Assembly (NCBI GenBank): GCA_964619265.1
Contig: CAZUCE010000002.1
Location: 124,001-188,000, forward strand
Direction: 5' to 3'
DNA length: 64,000 nucleotides
Origin: CAZUCE01 sp964619265
GTDB lineage: Bacteria; Planctomycetota; UBA1135; GCA-002686595
Made by a program: the position numbers and the translations under genes. This document shows, in pieces, positions 52,171-61,700 of the stretch (within the stretch, counting starts at the first letter, position 1; each line of letters opens with the position of its first letter). The notes under the pieces are model-generated. The model saw only the letters and a list, made by a program, of their open reading frames with translations, was not told the DNA's origin and made no database searches.

Positions 52171-53361
52171 CTAGGGAAGGAAGGACTTCTTGTCGGCGAG
52201 CTTGCGCGGCAGGTACTCGTCGATCACGAAGTTCAGTCCCCACAAGGCCAAAGCCTGCTGCTCGGCGCGCACGCCCATGGCAAGCTGCTGCTTGAGCGCC
52301 GCGATCCAGGGTTTGTGAGATTGGAAGAACGGGTCGTTCTTGAGCGCGTCTTTGGCGCGCTTGATATCCACTGGCTGGAGATCGTGGGTGGCTTCGCCCA
52401 GGTTGAAATCGGTGATGTCCTGCGGCGTGACGCCGAGGAATCTAGCTTGGGGAACGCAAAACAGGCGATTGATGTGGGCTGCGTTTCCCGATCCGACCTT
52501 CAAGGTGCGGTAGATGTTGCCGATGCCGTAGGGGTCGCAGTCGACGAAGCAATAGACCGGCAGCTTCTTGTCGTCGGACAACCGCCGAATGAAACGACGC
52601 TGGGCCCGGCTCGGGACACCGCCCATTCCAATCAAGATGCAGTCGGCGTCTCGCCAGTAATTGTGTTCGTTGAGACGGTTGAACATGCCGCCGGTTTCCA
52701 CCGCCAGAATGAATTTGGCCTTGGTCTCGAAGCCCAGGTGTTCCACGGAACTTGGGATGGTGTACGAACCGGCGCCGAATCCAGTGCAGTCGATCCGCAG
52801 TTCGGCTCCTGTTTGGCGGTCGCGATCGAGGATCGTGAGGTTCCCAGCTAGGGAGCCGCCGTGCTCCTCCGGGCGATAGCGCAGGTGCTCTCGCGAAAGG
52901 CCGTCGAGGCTAGCCAGCGCCTCGATGTCGTCCATGACCGTGTCCGACTCGGGCTGGTCGTTGAACTTACACTCGCCCCAGTTCTTGCTGACGTAGTACG
53001 CCTCTCGTTTGGTGGCGAAGTCGTTGTTTTCGACCATCTCCTTGGACAAGGACATCATCCGAAGCGTCTGGGCGTAGTTTTTGACCGTGTTCACCGAGAG
53101 CGCACGGGCCTTGCGTCCGGCTCCCAGTTCGAAGTACCCAGTCTTCTTTGAGTACTTGACGTTCGAGAGGCTTCGGATGGGGAAGCGCAATTCGGGCAGG
53201 ACGCGCTTTTCAATCGACCGACGAGCACGTTCGGCCGTGGAGTGAATGATGCGCAGCGTGGTGCGGTCCTGGTCGGACAGGTCGCGCGGAGCAACCTTGC
53301 GGACAGGAGCTTTCTTCGCCGGTGCTTTCTTGGTGGCCTTTTTGGCCGCTTTCTTCGCCAT
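52171..53361 (-). CDS. top6A: DNA topoisomerase VI subunit A (Spo11-like)
   Basis: 396 residues. A Lys/Ala-rich N-terminal tail (about residues 2-25) precedes a winged-helix domain with REAYYVSKNW, where the catalytic Tyr is probably Tyr123 by comparison with Spo11 (R-x-x-x-Y). The Toprim domain follows with its Glu in LAVETGGMF and Asp in FVDCDPYGIGNIYRTLKVG. It cuts DNA in type IIB fashion with subunit B encoded on the same strand at 53.65-55.5 kb; a small membrane-protein gene lies between them, 13 bp from this start. Topo VI is standard in archaea and plants and rare in bacteria. Confidence 0.93.
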   Translation of the reverse strand: MAKKAAKKATKKAPAKKAPVRKVAPRDLSDQDRTTLRIIHSTAERARRSIEKRVLPELRFPIRSLSNVKYSKKTGYFELGAGRKARALSVNTVKNYAQTLRMMSLSKEMVENNDFATKREAYYVSKNWGECKFNDQPESDTVMDDIEALASLDGLSREHLRYRPEEHGGSLAGNLTILDRDRQTGAELRIDCTGFGAGSYTIPSSVEHLGFETKAKFILAVETGGMFNRLNEHNYWRDADCILIGMGGVPSRAQRRFIRRLSDDKKLPVYCFVDCDPYGIGNIYRTLKVGSGNAAHINRLFCVPQARFLGVTPQDITDFNLGEATHDLQPVDIKRAKDALKNDPFFQSHKPWIAALKQQLAMGVRAEQQALALWGLNFVIDEYLPRKLADKKSFLP

Positions 53362-53374
53362 AGGATGGAGTGCG

Positions 53375-53620
53375 TCAGTCGGTCAGGTCAGCGTCGGTGC
53401 CCAGGTCGCCCCGGTAGAGCCAGGCGTCGATGCCAGCCCACAGGTGAATGATCCAGCCCAGCCAAGCCAGCCAGAGAACGACTGCGAAGACCAGCATGGT
53501 CAGGCCCATGCGTGGCCTGGATTGAAGGCACTGGCCGGCGCCCGGTAGGATCAAGCTGGCCGCGGCGTGGCCCAAGTTGTCCTTGGGCTCGCGGCGCAGG
53601 TGGGGAGGTGATTGGGCCAT
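53375..53620 (-). CDS. Small membrane protein between the topo VI subunit genes
   Basis: 81 residues. A short cytoplasmic part is followed by LILPGAGQCLQSRPRMGLTMLVFAVVLWLAWLGWIIHLWAGIDAWLY: probably one hydrophobic hairpin or two helices, with the LPGAGQ that opens many small transporter-like DUF families. Start ATG 53620. The position inside the topo VI operon, 30 bp after the B-subunit gene, suggests co-transcription, but a functional link is only guilt by association. Confidence 0.65.
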   Translation of the reverse strand: MAQSPPHLRREPKDNLGHAAASLILPGAGQCLQSRPRMGLTMLVFAVVLWLAWLGWIIHLWAGIDAWLYRGDLGTDADLTD

Positions 53621-53650
53621 GGGGATTCGGGGGTTGAGGGGCGCTCGATC

Positions 53651-55495
53651 TCAGAATTTGCGACTCTTGTGCAGCACGTCTTCGAGAGTGTCGACCGTGT
53701 CGTCGCGTTCGGAATTTGAGAGGTCTAGGATCTCCTGGAGGGCCAGGCCGATGTGAGGTATGTACTTCTCGATGTAGTTGCGCTTTTCGAACTCACGCAG
53801 CAAGCGCTTGCCCTTGCGGATGTGGGTGCCCAGCTTGCGACCACACTCCTGGAGGCCGAGCTTGATCTCCTTGATGATCTCCTCATAGGCCGCGATGGCC
53901 TCCTTGGACTCGGAGGTGAACGGCACCCAGACGCTGGCGATGTGCACCAAAACGGCCATGGGGCCGATCGGCAAGGCGCCGCGCGGATGGGACAGTCCAT
54001 AGGACTTCCAGTTGGTCGCGATCACCGACTTGGTCACCGCGCAACCGGACTGCTGATGCAGTAGCGGAACGCGGTTCGCGAATCGCAGCACCCGAATCGG
54101 CTCGTCGGCATCGGCCACCAATTCTTCGGTGACGTCCTTGCTCTTGGCCTTCTTGGCGATTCGGCCAGACTCCTCCAGCTCCACTCCGACACCGCCCGGC
54201 TTGCCGTAGGCGATGCCGACCTCGATCTGGAACGGGTTGCCGCGATACACCGCGGGGGGGCGGGTTGCCGTGATGTAGAAATCGGCCTCGATCTCCTTCT
54301 TGAGGCCAAGCAGCAGCAGGTCCGTCCCAATCGGTGCGATGCAGTCCGTGGAAGGCGCTGAAATGCGCGTGTTTTCGATCGCCTGATGCAGGGCGCTGGC
54401 CTCTTCCCGGGCAATGCGCGAAGGGTAGGACTTGATCGAGAGTCCCTTGCCCGCTGCTTCGACGATTTTTTTGGCCACGGTCGGTCCCACGCGGCTGAAT
54501 TCTTCCTGGAGGAAAGAGCCGAGCGATTTGCACTCGGTGTCCTTCAGCATGGAGATCAACAGCCCCAGCTCGACCCCGTGGGGGTGCGGCTTGATCTCGA
54601 CGGTCTCCCGCGGGAGCTCTTTCGTGCGCCGCTCGTAGGTGACGCTCTGTCCGCCGGGGTCGACGAAGGTGATCGTGAGGTGCGGGTTGGCGATGGCCGT
54701 CTGCTTGATGTACATGTCGACCGAACGCAGGCCCTTTTGATAGCGACCCTCCATTTCGATTTCGACCCGAGTGCCATGGGCCGGCTCCCATTCGATTTCG
54801 GTCTCCTGGTGAATCTCTGGGCGGTTGCGCGCCGTGTCGATGGAGAGCAGGTACTCGAGGGCCGGTTTGCGCCGGGAGGTGCGCGAAACGATGCGGACCG
54901 GTTTCCCCGTGGTCAGCTGGCCGTACATGCCCGCCGCCGCGATTCCGATGCCCTGTTGCCCTCGAGTTTGGCTGAGCTTGTGGAACTTCGAGCCATACAG
55001 CAGCTTTCCAAAGATCTTGCCGACCTGCTCGCGCACAATGCCAGGCCCGTTGTCTTCGACGCACATGCGGAACCGGCCGTCTTGCTCGCCGGGCTTGATC
55101 TCGATCACCAGATCGGGAGCGATTCCAGCCTCTTCGCAGGCGTCCAGGGAGTTGTCGACGGCCTCCTTGACCGCCGTCAGCAGGGCTTTGAGGGGAGAGT
55201 CGAAACCGAGCAGGTGCCGGTTCTTGGTGAAGAACTCGGCCACGGAGATGTCGCGCTGCTTGGCGGCTAGATCTTCGGCCGAAGCGCGGCGGCGCTCGCC
55301 GGCGGCCTTTTTGGAAGCGGTTTTCTTCGGAGCAGCCTTCTTGGTGGCGGGCTTCTTGGCGGTGGCCTTCTTGGAGGGGGCCTTCTTCGCGGTTTTCTTC
55401 GGCACGGCTTTCTTGGGCGCGGCTGTTTTGGCCGCAGGAGTGGGGGTCGGTTCGGCGTTGGGCTCGTCGAACAGGCTTTTGGTGGTCGTTCTCAA
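53651..55495 (-). CDS. top6B: DNA topoisomerase VI subunit B (GHKL ATPase)
   Basis: 614 residues from TTG 55495. After a 60-residue Lys/Ala/Pro-rich tail comes the GHKL ATPase: N-box AVDNSLDACEEAG, EDNGPGI, GQQGIGIAAAGMYGQLTTG. The transducer domain is seen in NWKSYGLSHPRGALPIGPMAVLVHIASVWVPF with the switch Lys (WKSYG), and the H2TH-type middle lies around SLGSFLQEEFSRVGPTVAKKI. It couples ATP hydrolysis to strand passage with subunit A. The reading frame extends to ATG 55702 but would overlap the zinc-ribbon gene; TTG gives the first residues before the basic tail. Confidence 0.93.
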   Translation of the reverse strand: MRTTTKSLFDEPNAEPTPTPAAKTAAPKKAVPKKTAKKAPSKKATAKKPATKKAAPKKTASKKAAGERRRASAEDLAAKQRDISVAEFFTKNRHLLGFDSPLKALLTAVKEAVDNSLDACEEAGIAPDLVIEIKPGEQDGRFRMCVEDNGPGIVREQVGKIFGKLLYGSKFHKLSQTRGQQGIGIAAAGMYGQLTTGKPVRIVSRTSRRKPALEYLLSIDTARNRPEIHQETEIEWEPAHGTRVEIEMEGRYQKGLRSVDMYIKQTAIANPHLTITFVDPGGQSVTYERRTKELPRETVEIKPHPHGVELGLLISMLKDTECKSLGSFLQEEFSRVGPTVAKKIVEAAGKGLSIKSYPSRIAREEASALHQAIENTRISAPSTDCIAPIGTDLLLLGLKKEIEADFYITATRPPAVYRGNPFQIEVGIAYGKPGGVGVELEESGRIAKKAKSKDVTEELVADADEPIRVLRFANRVPLLHQQSGCAVTKSVIATNWKSYGLSHPRGALPIGPMAVLVHIASVWVPFTSESKEAIAAYEEIIKEIKLGLQECGRKLGTHIRKGKRLLREFEKRNYIEKYIPHIGLALQEILDLSNSERDDTVDTLEDVLHKSRKF

Positions 55496-55574
55496 GGGCT
55501 TGGCTGTTCGGTTCGGTGGGCGCTGGAAGGAGCACCCGATGGGAGGGCGGTGGAGCCCGAGAGGTGCCCGGGAC

Positions 55575-55784
55575 TCAGGCGGATCCGCCGAAGCGCTCGA
55601 GCGCGGCGAACAGCAGGAGCGCAGAGCCTCCGAGGAGCAGCAGCAGGGGTTTGGAGGAGAGGCATCCGCTGCGGAGGTAGCGTTGCTGGAGGGATCCGGC
55701 ACAGGACGGGCAGGTGCGCGGAATCGGGGGCTCGAGCTCCTTCCCGCAATGCGGGCAGCGTTTGGCTTCGATCAGTCGGGACAC
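55575..55784 (-). CDS. Small zinc-ribbon protein with a membrane helix
   Basis: 69 residues from GTG 55784. Two CxxC pairs in CPHCGKELEPPIPRTCPSC form a zinc ribbon, followed by one strong helix (LLLLLGGSALLLFAALERF). It lies 79 bp upstream of topo VI B on the same strand and is probably the first gene of that operon. No family can be named. Confidence 0.7.
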   Translation of the reverse strand: MSRLIEAKRCPHCGKELEPPIPRTCPSCAGSLQQRYLRSGCLSSKPLLLLLGGSALLLFAALERFGGSA

Positions 55785-55907
55785 CCGCGCATTGTGCCGG
55801 CCGGGGTCGCCGCCCCGAAGTCCGGAGCCGTGGGAAGTGCGGAACCGGGCATCCTTGCGGGCAGCGTGCCAAGCTGGGGCGAGCCCCAGGCGCCGTGCTC
55901 GGCTCTA

Positions 55908-56849
55908 ATGGTGGCCGTGAGTGACCGAGCCGATCTCGCGGGCCTGTGCCCCGCCGTGTTCCCGCCTGTCGAGTTGGACGGCTATCAGCTGCTCGATTCG
56001 GGCGAAGGCGAGAAGCTCGAGCGCTTCGGCGACCGGGTTCTGCGGCGGCCAGACCCCCAGGCCCTTTGGCCGCGCGCAGCCTCTCCCCGTGCGTGGGCCG
56101 ATGCAGACTTGACCTTTGTTCGGGAGAGCGATCGAGGCGGCCGGTGGGAGCGCCGCGCTTCTCGCCGGGGCCGCGGAGCGCCGGGCGGCGGAGCGGATCA
56201 GAGAATCGAGTGGGATGTGCAGGCCCTTGGTGCGACGTTCGTCATGCGCGCCACACCGTTCAAGCATGTGGGCCTGTTTCCCGAGCAAGCCAGCAACTGG
56301 CGCTTCCTTTTGGATCGGTTGGATGAGCGCGGCGCCAGCGGAGCAAAGCTGCTCAACCTGTTTGGATACACCGGGGCGGCCAGCGTCCTGGCAGCCCGCG
56401 CGGGTGCGGAAGTCACCCACGTGGATGCTAGTCGAGCGGCGGTGCGTTGGACGCGGGACAACGCCGAGCGCTCGGGGCTTGGGGAGCGCGGCCTGCGATT
56501 GGTGTGCGAGGATGCGGTGGACTATGCACGGCGGGCGGCGCGTCGCGAGGAGCGCTACGACCTGATCTTGCTCGACCCGCCTCACTATGGACGCGGCCCA
56601 AAGGGTCAGAAGTGGCAGCTTGAGACTGGACTGACCGGTCTGCTGGACGCGGCCCTGGGATGCCTTGTGCCAGGCGGGGCGTTGATTCTCTCGGTCTACG
56701 CAGTGGGGACTTCGCCGCTGGCGCTTGCAAACCTATTCGAAGGCCGCGAGGGGCTGCGCGTCTCGGCCGGCGAGCTGGCTCTCGAGCCGCGCGAGGGCCG
56801 GCGTCGCCTGCCGTGCGGGTTTTGCGTTCGGGTGGTGCGCGAGGGGTGA
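55908..56849 (+). CDS. Class I SAM-dependent methyltransferase (RlmI/RlmK-like)
   Basis: 313 residues from ATG 55908. The SAM loop is LLNLFGYTGAASVLAARAGAEVTHVDASRAAVRWTRDNAERSGL, followed by the acceptor motif LILLDPPHYGRGPKGQKWQLE, which belongs to the RlmI/K-type 23S rRNA or related methyltransferases; the H-Y after DPP in place of the usual K-F is a difference. No PUA domain is obvious at the N-terminus. Translationally coupled (GTGA 56846-56849) to the pseudouridine synthase gene, which supports an RNA target. Confidence 0.85.
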   Translation: MVAVSDRADLAGLCPAVFPPVELDGYQLLDSGEGEKLERFGDRVLRRPDPQALWPRAASPRAWADADLTFVRESDRGGRWERRASRRGRGAPGGGADQRIEWDVQALGATFVMRATPFKHVGLFPEQASNWRFLLDRLDERGASGAKLLNLFGYTGAASVLAARAGAEVTHVDASRAAVRWTRDNAERSGLGERGLRLVCEDAVDYARRAARREERYDLILLDPPHYGRGPKGQKWQLETGLTGLLDAALGCLVPGGALILSVYAVGTSPLALANLFEGREGLRVSAGELALEPREGRRRLPCGFCVRVVREG

Positions 56850-57535
56850 ACGTCCTTCATGTAGACAATCACCTGCTGGTGGTGGTCAAGCCTGCCGGTC
56901 TACCCTGCGTTCCGGACTCGAGCGAAGACGAAAGTCTGTTGGACCGCGGCAAGGCCTGGGTCAAACGCGAGTTCGACAAGCCCGGAGCCGTATTTCTAGG
57001 TGTCGTGCACCGGCTCGATCGACCGGTTTCGGGGGTCGTGGTCTTTGCGCGCACCTCGAAGGCCGCAGCTCGACTGTCCAAGGCCTTCGCCGATCAACGG
57101 GTGGCCAAGAGCTACGTGGCCTTGGGCCTGCGGCCCTCGCGCGAGCCGCGGGGCGCGGTCGAGCATTGGCTTCGTAAGGATCGCGAACGAAACCGGGTGT
57201 CGGTGGTCCCAAAGGGAACAGCGGAAGCCAAGTTGGCCCGAACTGAATTCGAGGCGAGCAACTACCGCAGCCGAACCGGCGGTGCGGAAATGGAGCGCGC
57301 GCGCTTCGAACTCCGGCCTCAAACGGGGCGATCCCACCAGTTGCGAGTCGCTTGCGCGAGTTTGGGCAGTCCGCTGCTCGGCGACCTGCGCTATGGAGCC
57401 GCCGAGCCACTGACCGACAAGAGCATCGCGCTACACGCGCGGCGGCTGGAGCTCGAACATCCGACCACCCGCGAAACCTTGACCTTCGAGGCCGGATTGC
57501 CCGATCGCCCCTGGTGGCGCGAAGCGTTCGGGTGA
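56846..57535 (+). CDS. RluA-family pseudouridine synthase
   Basis: 229 residues. The catalytic Asp lies in VVHRLDRPVSGVVVFARTSKAAARLS, preceded by the family opening NHLLVVVKPAGLP, and the C-terminal RFELRPQTGRSHQLRVACASLGSPLLGDLRYG fits RluA. There is no S4 domain, so it is the short class that modifies rRNA or tRNA; the target cannot be told from sequence. GTG 56846 overlaps the methyltransferase stop, so both RNA-modifying enzymes are made together. Confidence 0.92.
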   Translation: MNVLHVDNHLLVVVKPAGLPCVPDSSEDESLLDRGKAWVKREFDKPGAVFLGVVHRLDRPVSGVVVFARTSKAAARLSKAFADQRVAKSYVALGLRPSREPRGAVEHWLRKDRERNRVSVVPKGTAEAKLARTEFEASNYRSRTGGAEMERARFELRPQTGRSHQLRVACASLGSPLLGDLRYGAAEPLTDKSIALHARRLELEHPTTRETLTFEAGLPDRPWWREAFG

Positions 57536-57543
57536 AAAGAAGT

Positions 57544-57584
57544 GCGAACCGGAGGCCGAGAGGCTTCCGGTTCGCGAGCGTTTT
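57544..57584. terminator. Intrinsic bidirectional terminator
   Basis: Stem 57544-57557 with 57562-57575 (14 pairs including one G-T, loop GAGA) followed by GAGCGTTTT on the plus strand and preceded by GAAAAGAAGT, which gives T's on the minus strand. It separates the pseudouridine synthase (+) from the lipoprotein (-) whose stop touches it. Confidence 0.75.
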
Positions 57585-58320
57585 ACTGGCGCGAGAGCGT
57601 GGCGTTGCCCGCTGAGTCCAATTCCAGGACGGCACCACCGCCGCCGCCGCCGGCCTCGAGTTCGGCGGAGACGCTGCGAGCGGGCCCCGAGTAGGCCTCC
57701 GCCAGACGACGGGTGACCTCCTTCTGGATGCCGCCGCCTGACTCGGTGATCAGGGCCGGGCCGGCCGCTTCGTCGTCAGCAGCCTTTGCCGAGTAGCTCG
57801 AGAAAAAGAAGTCCGCGGAGACTTCAAGCGTGTAGGCCGAAGCGGCGTCGGCTGCGATGACCACCAATTGGTAGTCGGCGCCAAGATTGTCGACCCAAAA
57901 CTCACCGGATTCATCGGCGAACGGAGACTCCCAGCAGGCTAAGTAGAGGCCACTGACCGGATCGAAGAGGCAAACGTCGACATCGGAGTTTGAGTCCACG
58001 CTGTCCAGAAAGAACGTCACGTGAACACCGCCGGGGCTCGAAAATTCGAAGCCGTCGACACCGTCCGGGCCGCTGCCGTCCAGCCCGGCGACCGAGCCTT
58101 GGATGACCACCGTTTCGGACGGTTCTAGGAATCCGAAGTAGTTCGCTTGCGCAGCGAGATTGTTGGGTTCGATTTCGTTCACAAAGACCACGGTCTGTCC
58201 GGGGCCTTGGTGAAACCCATCCACGCGGCAAGCGCCGAGCAGGGTGGCTAGCGTGATGACGCCAGCCAGCGAGGAAAGCGTGCGAAGCGGGTGCGATTGG
58301 ATGTTGGAAGCGTGAGCCAT
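57583..58320 (-). CDS. Lipoprotein with a bacterial pre-peptidase C-terminal (PPC)-like domain
   Basis: 245 residues. The signal peptide has lipobox LLGAC (Cys31). EIEPNNLAAQANYFGFLEPSETVVIQGSVAG followed by DGVDGFEFSSPGGVHVTFFLDSVDSNSDVDVCLFDP is the PPC domain, which binds or assists secreted enzymes. A Gly-rich C-terminal stretch (GGGGGG) is odd. It is divergent from the DUF2339 gene with 460 bp between that include a repeat array. Confidence 0.8.
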   Translation of the reverse strand: MAHASNIQSHPLRTLSSLAGVITLATLLGACRVDGFHQGPGQTVVFVNEIEPNNLAAQANYFGFLEPSETVVIQGSVAGLDGSGPDGVDGFEFSSPGGVHVTFFLDSVDSNSDVDVCLFDPVSGLYLACWESPFADESGEFWVDNLGADYQLVVIAADAASAYTLEVSADFFFSSYSAKAADDEAAGPALITESGGGIQKEVTRRLAEAYSGPARSVSAELEAGGGGGGAVLELDSAGNATLSRQ

Positions 58321-58551
58321 ATCTGTCCTCCGTGGGGGGCGCCGTGACCTCTCGGATGGGCATCTTGGGGTCCTTGTGATCCCCGGGAGCCGGTGAAAGG
58401 CCGCTGCGACGCGGCGTACGGCAAGACCTAGGCAAGCCTCGTGCCAAGGGACCAGAACCGGCCTTCTCGAAATCGTCTCGCGCGGAAGACGAAGCGTTGT
58501 TCGAGGAGTTCTCGACGGCTCTGGGTCTTTGGCCCCAAGGCCCTTGGGTGC

Positions 58552-58615
58552 CAGTGCCCCGGGGTCCCAGTGCCCCGGGGTCGCAGTGCCCCGGGGTCGC
58601 AGTGCCCCGGGGGTC
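58552..58615. repeat. Four 16-bp tandem repeats with CCCCGGGG palindromes
   Basis: Units 58552-58567, 58568-58583, 58584-58599 and 58600-58615 each read as (C/G)CAGTGCCCCGGGGTC or almost so, giving four regularly spaced palindromes. The array lies in the 460-bp divergent region 58321-58780; a hairpin CCGGGC-TTC-GCCCGG (58662-58676) lies further right. Nothing else is seen in that gap except an AT-rich GATAAT near 58763, 13 bp before the GTG start, which could be a promoter element. Confidence 0.85.
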
Positions 58616-58780
58616 CAAGAACACAGATCAAGACGCAGCCATCTCCCGCTGCTAGGTCAGGCCGGGCTTCGCCCGGAGAGGGGGCTCCTTCTGCAGGATC
58701 CCGCCCGTTGAACAAACTCGTCTCAAGAAGAAAAGATTGGTCTTCAGGGACCGCAGGCAAAAGATAATATCGGAATCGCT

Positions 58781-61700
58781 GTGGAAATCCTCTTCGTTCT
58801 CATCCTGCTGTTCTTCGCTGTGTTCGGGATTCCGATCCTTCTGTTTTACAGAATTCAGGGAATCGAAGGTCAGCTGAAGAGCGCCGTGAAGAACCTCCGG
58901 GTCGCGCAAACGCGTTTGGAGGAACTCGAGTCGAAACTGGCGCCGAACGCAGGCGACGTTCGCTTGCCAGCGCGGAGCGTTGGTTCCTCGCCAGTTCCCG
59001 CGGAGCCCGATCCCAGTGAGCAGGGTCCCAGCGAGCAGGATCCCAGTGAGCAGGATCCCCATGAGCCCAATCCGAGAGAGGCTGCACGGACCCTAGACGG
59101 GGAGCCGGCCGAGTCACAACGGGAGGCGACCGACCCTCCTCCGCTTCGGGCCCGTTCGGGGCTGGAGAGCTTGGGGTTTGACACGCCGGCATCGGGCCTT
59201 CCGGCCTCTGCGGCCCTAGGAAACCCGGTTGAAGGTCTCGCTGGGGAACTTGGGGAGGATTTGCCCAAGGAGCGAGCTGCGGCACCGGGAGCCGAACCGG
59301 TTCCCGCGCAGGAGCCATTCCAATGGGAACGGTGGATCGGAGTCCGCGGAGCAGCGTTGTTGTGCGGACTGCTGTTTGCTCTTGCAGCCGTGCTCTTCTT
59401 CAAGCACGCGTTTGAGCAAGGCTGGATCACACCTCTCATGCGCGTTTGGATGGGCGCGATCTTCGGCGCGAGCGCCATGCTGGCGGCAGGGGTTCTACAT
59501 GGGCGTGGTGTTCAAGCGGCTCCCGGAGCCTTGGCGGGCGCTGGGCTCGTGGCCTGGTACGCGGCAACCTGGGCAGCCCACCGTCAGTATGGGTTCTTGT
59601 CCGTCAGCGCAGCGATGCCGTTGTTCATCTCGACCACGGCGCTCGGGGTGTGGATGTCCCTGCGCTTGAAGAGCCAGACCGTCGCGGTGCTTGGTCTGCT
59701 GGGGGGCTTTGCGACTCCGCTGCTGCTGGCGGTCCAGCAACCCAGCGCCCCCGGTTTCTTTTCTTATCTTCTGGCGCTTCAAATTGGCCTGGCGTTTGTC
59801 GCTCGGAGAGGCTCGTTCTTCTTGCTTCCGATTCTCGCCGTCCTGGCGGCCGGCGCGGTCCAAGGGCTCTGGCTCCTGAACCACCTGTCGCCGGAGACCC
59901 TTCCGTTTGCGCTGGCGGGCGTCGGTGGACAGGTGGTGGTTTTCGTACTTCTCTCGGCGCCGCCGAATCCGACCGGTCGCAAGCTTCTGATCGCGGCTCA
60001 GGCGACGGCCCTCGCATTGGTCACGCTCCTGCTGATCGGGCTGTCTTCGCGGCTTGATCTAGCCGGTTTGCTCCCCGGTCAAGCCTTGCTCGGTGCGGTC
60101 GTGCTGGCCGGAGCGTTGCTCCTCGAGCGACGCCAACACTTCCCGTCCCCTGCGGTGGGCGTATTGGCCGCTGCGGTGACCGGGTCGGCCTACATCGGGA
60201 TTCTGGGACAATCCAGCAGCGCGCTCACCACTTGGGAACCCCTGATTCTGGCATTGCCTCCCCTGGTCGCCCTAGGGGCGCGCGAAATGGACCGGCGGCG
60301 CGGCGCCCAGGCGTTGTGGACGGCCGGCCCCCTGGTGGTTTTTGTCGTGGCGGCGGTCGGACTCGGTGCGTTGGTTGTTCAGCCCTTCGAGGTGCGCCCG
60401 GTGCTGCTCGCTGTGCCGGCTCTGCTTGTCGCAATCGGGTTCGGTCGCGAACGATACCAGCTTCCCGGAGGCCTCCAGCCGGGTCCCATGTTGGCTGCCG
60501 CGGTTCCGGTGACGCTCTTGGCGCTCGAGGCGAGCGCCCATGGGCCCTCGAACAGCCTCGCTTGGTTTTTGGTCGCCCTGCTCGGACTCGCGGCGGTCTT
60601 CGTTCTGGCGTTCGTCCGCTCGCGGAGACTTGAACCGTCCGGTACGGGACGCAACCCCGATTCGTTCGCGCTGGCTGCGTCCCTCGGACTCTCGGGGCTT
60701 GGTTTCGCAAGCACCTGCGAGGATCCTTCTTCCGCCCTGTTGGCCGTTTTCGCAGCTCTACTTTGGACAGCAGGATGGGCGGGGCTCGTTGTCGCAACAC
60801 CCGGGGGGCGCGTGGGTGGCTGGGCGGCTCCGGCAGCGACGCTCAGCGCGGCGTCCTTTCTGACTCCGACGGCGTTCGCCATCCAGGGGCATTTGCAGGC
60901 CCCGTGGGTGACGTTTGGAGCCCTTGTCTTCGGGATCGCGGCTGTGTTGACCCTGTCCACCCGCCTGTACCTTGGGTCCACCCGCTCGCGCCAGGGCAGC
61001 CAGCCGCCCGAGGCAGGGGGCGCCGGCGATGGGGAAGGCCATTTGAGCGCCGGCTGGCTAGGGCTCTCCATCTTGATACTCATTGTGTTCGGCGATGCCC
61101 AGCTTTCCGGAAGGTGGTTCGGGGAGGGTCCCGCTTGGTGGCCCCTTGCGGCCGGAGCGGCCCTCCTAGCCAGTGGCTTCGTTCCCGGCGGTGCCCGTTC
61201 CGCCAGATTCACCTTTGTGGCTGGTCTGGCTCCCTTGCTTTTTGCGTTCGCCACCGCGCGCGTCGCTCCCGAGCCGGCTGCCCTGTTCGGGAGCGCGGTG
61301 GCGACCTTGGGGTGGTGTTGGCTCGCAGGGGGAACGCGCGCTCCGGCTCTTGCTCTTCTCGCCGGGCTCGGTTCCTCGCTCGCGGTGGCAACTGGATTGG
61401 CCACGGGCATCACATCGGGCTTTGCTTGCGGAACGCCGCGTGGCTTTGCGCCGGCGGTGCTCGCGTTCGTCTTCTTAGGTGCCGCCGCCTTGGTGGGACG
61501 CCGGCTTGCGTTCCCGGACTGGAACGCACGCAGCCAACGGGGCGGAGCTAAACTGCTCGGGGCGAGCGGGCTGTTCGGCCTGCTGATTGGGCTCTCGCTG
61601 TTCGTGCTCGAGGTCTTTGGTGCGGGCGAGCTCACGTTCCTCGAAGTGGACACCGGCAGCACCGCGCAGGTAGCCCTGTCCATCGCTTGGGCGCTGTTTG

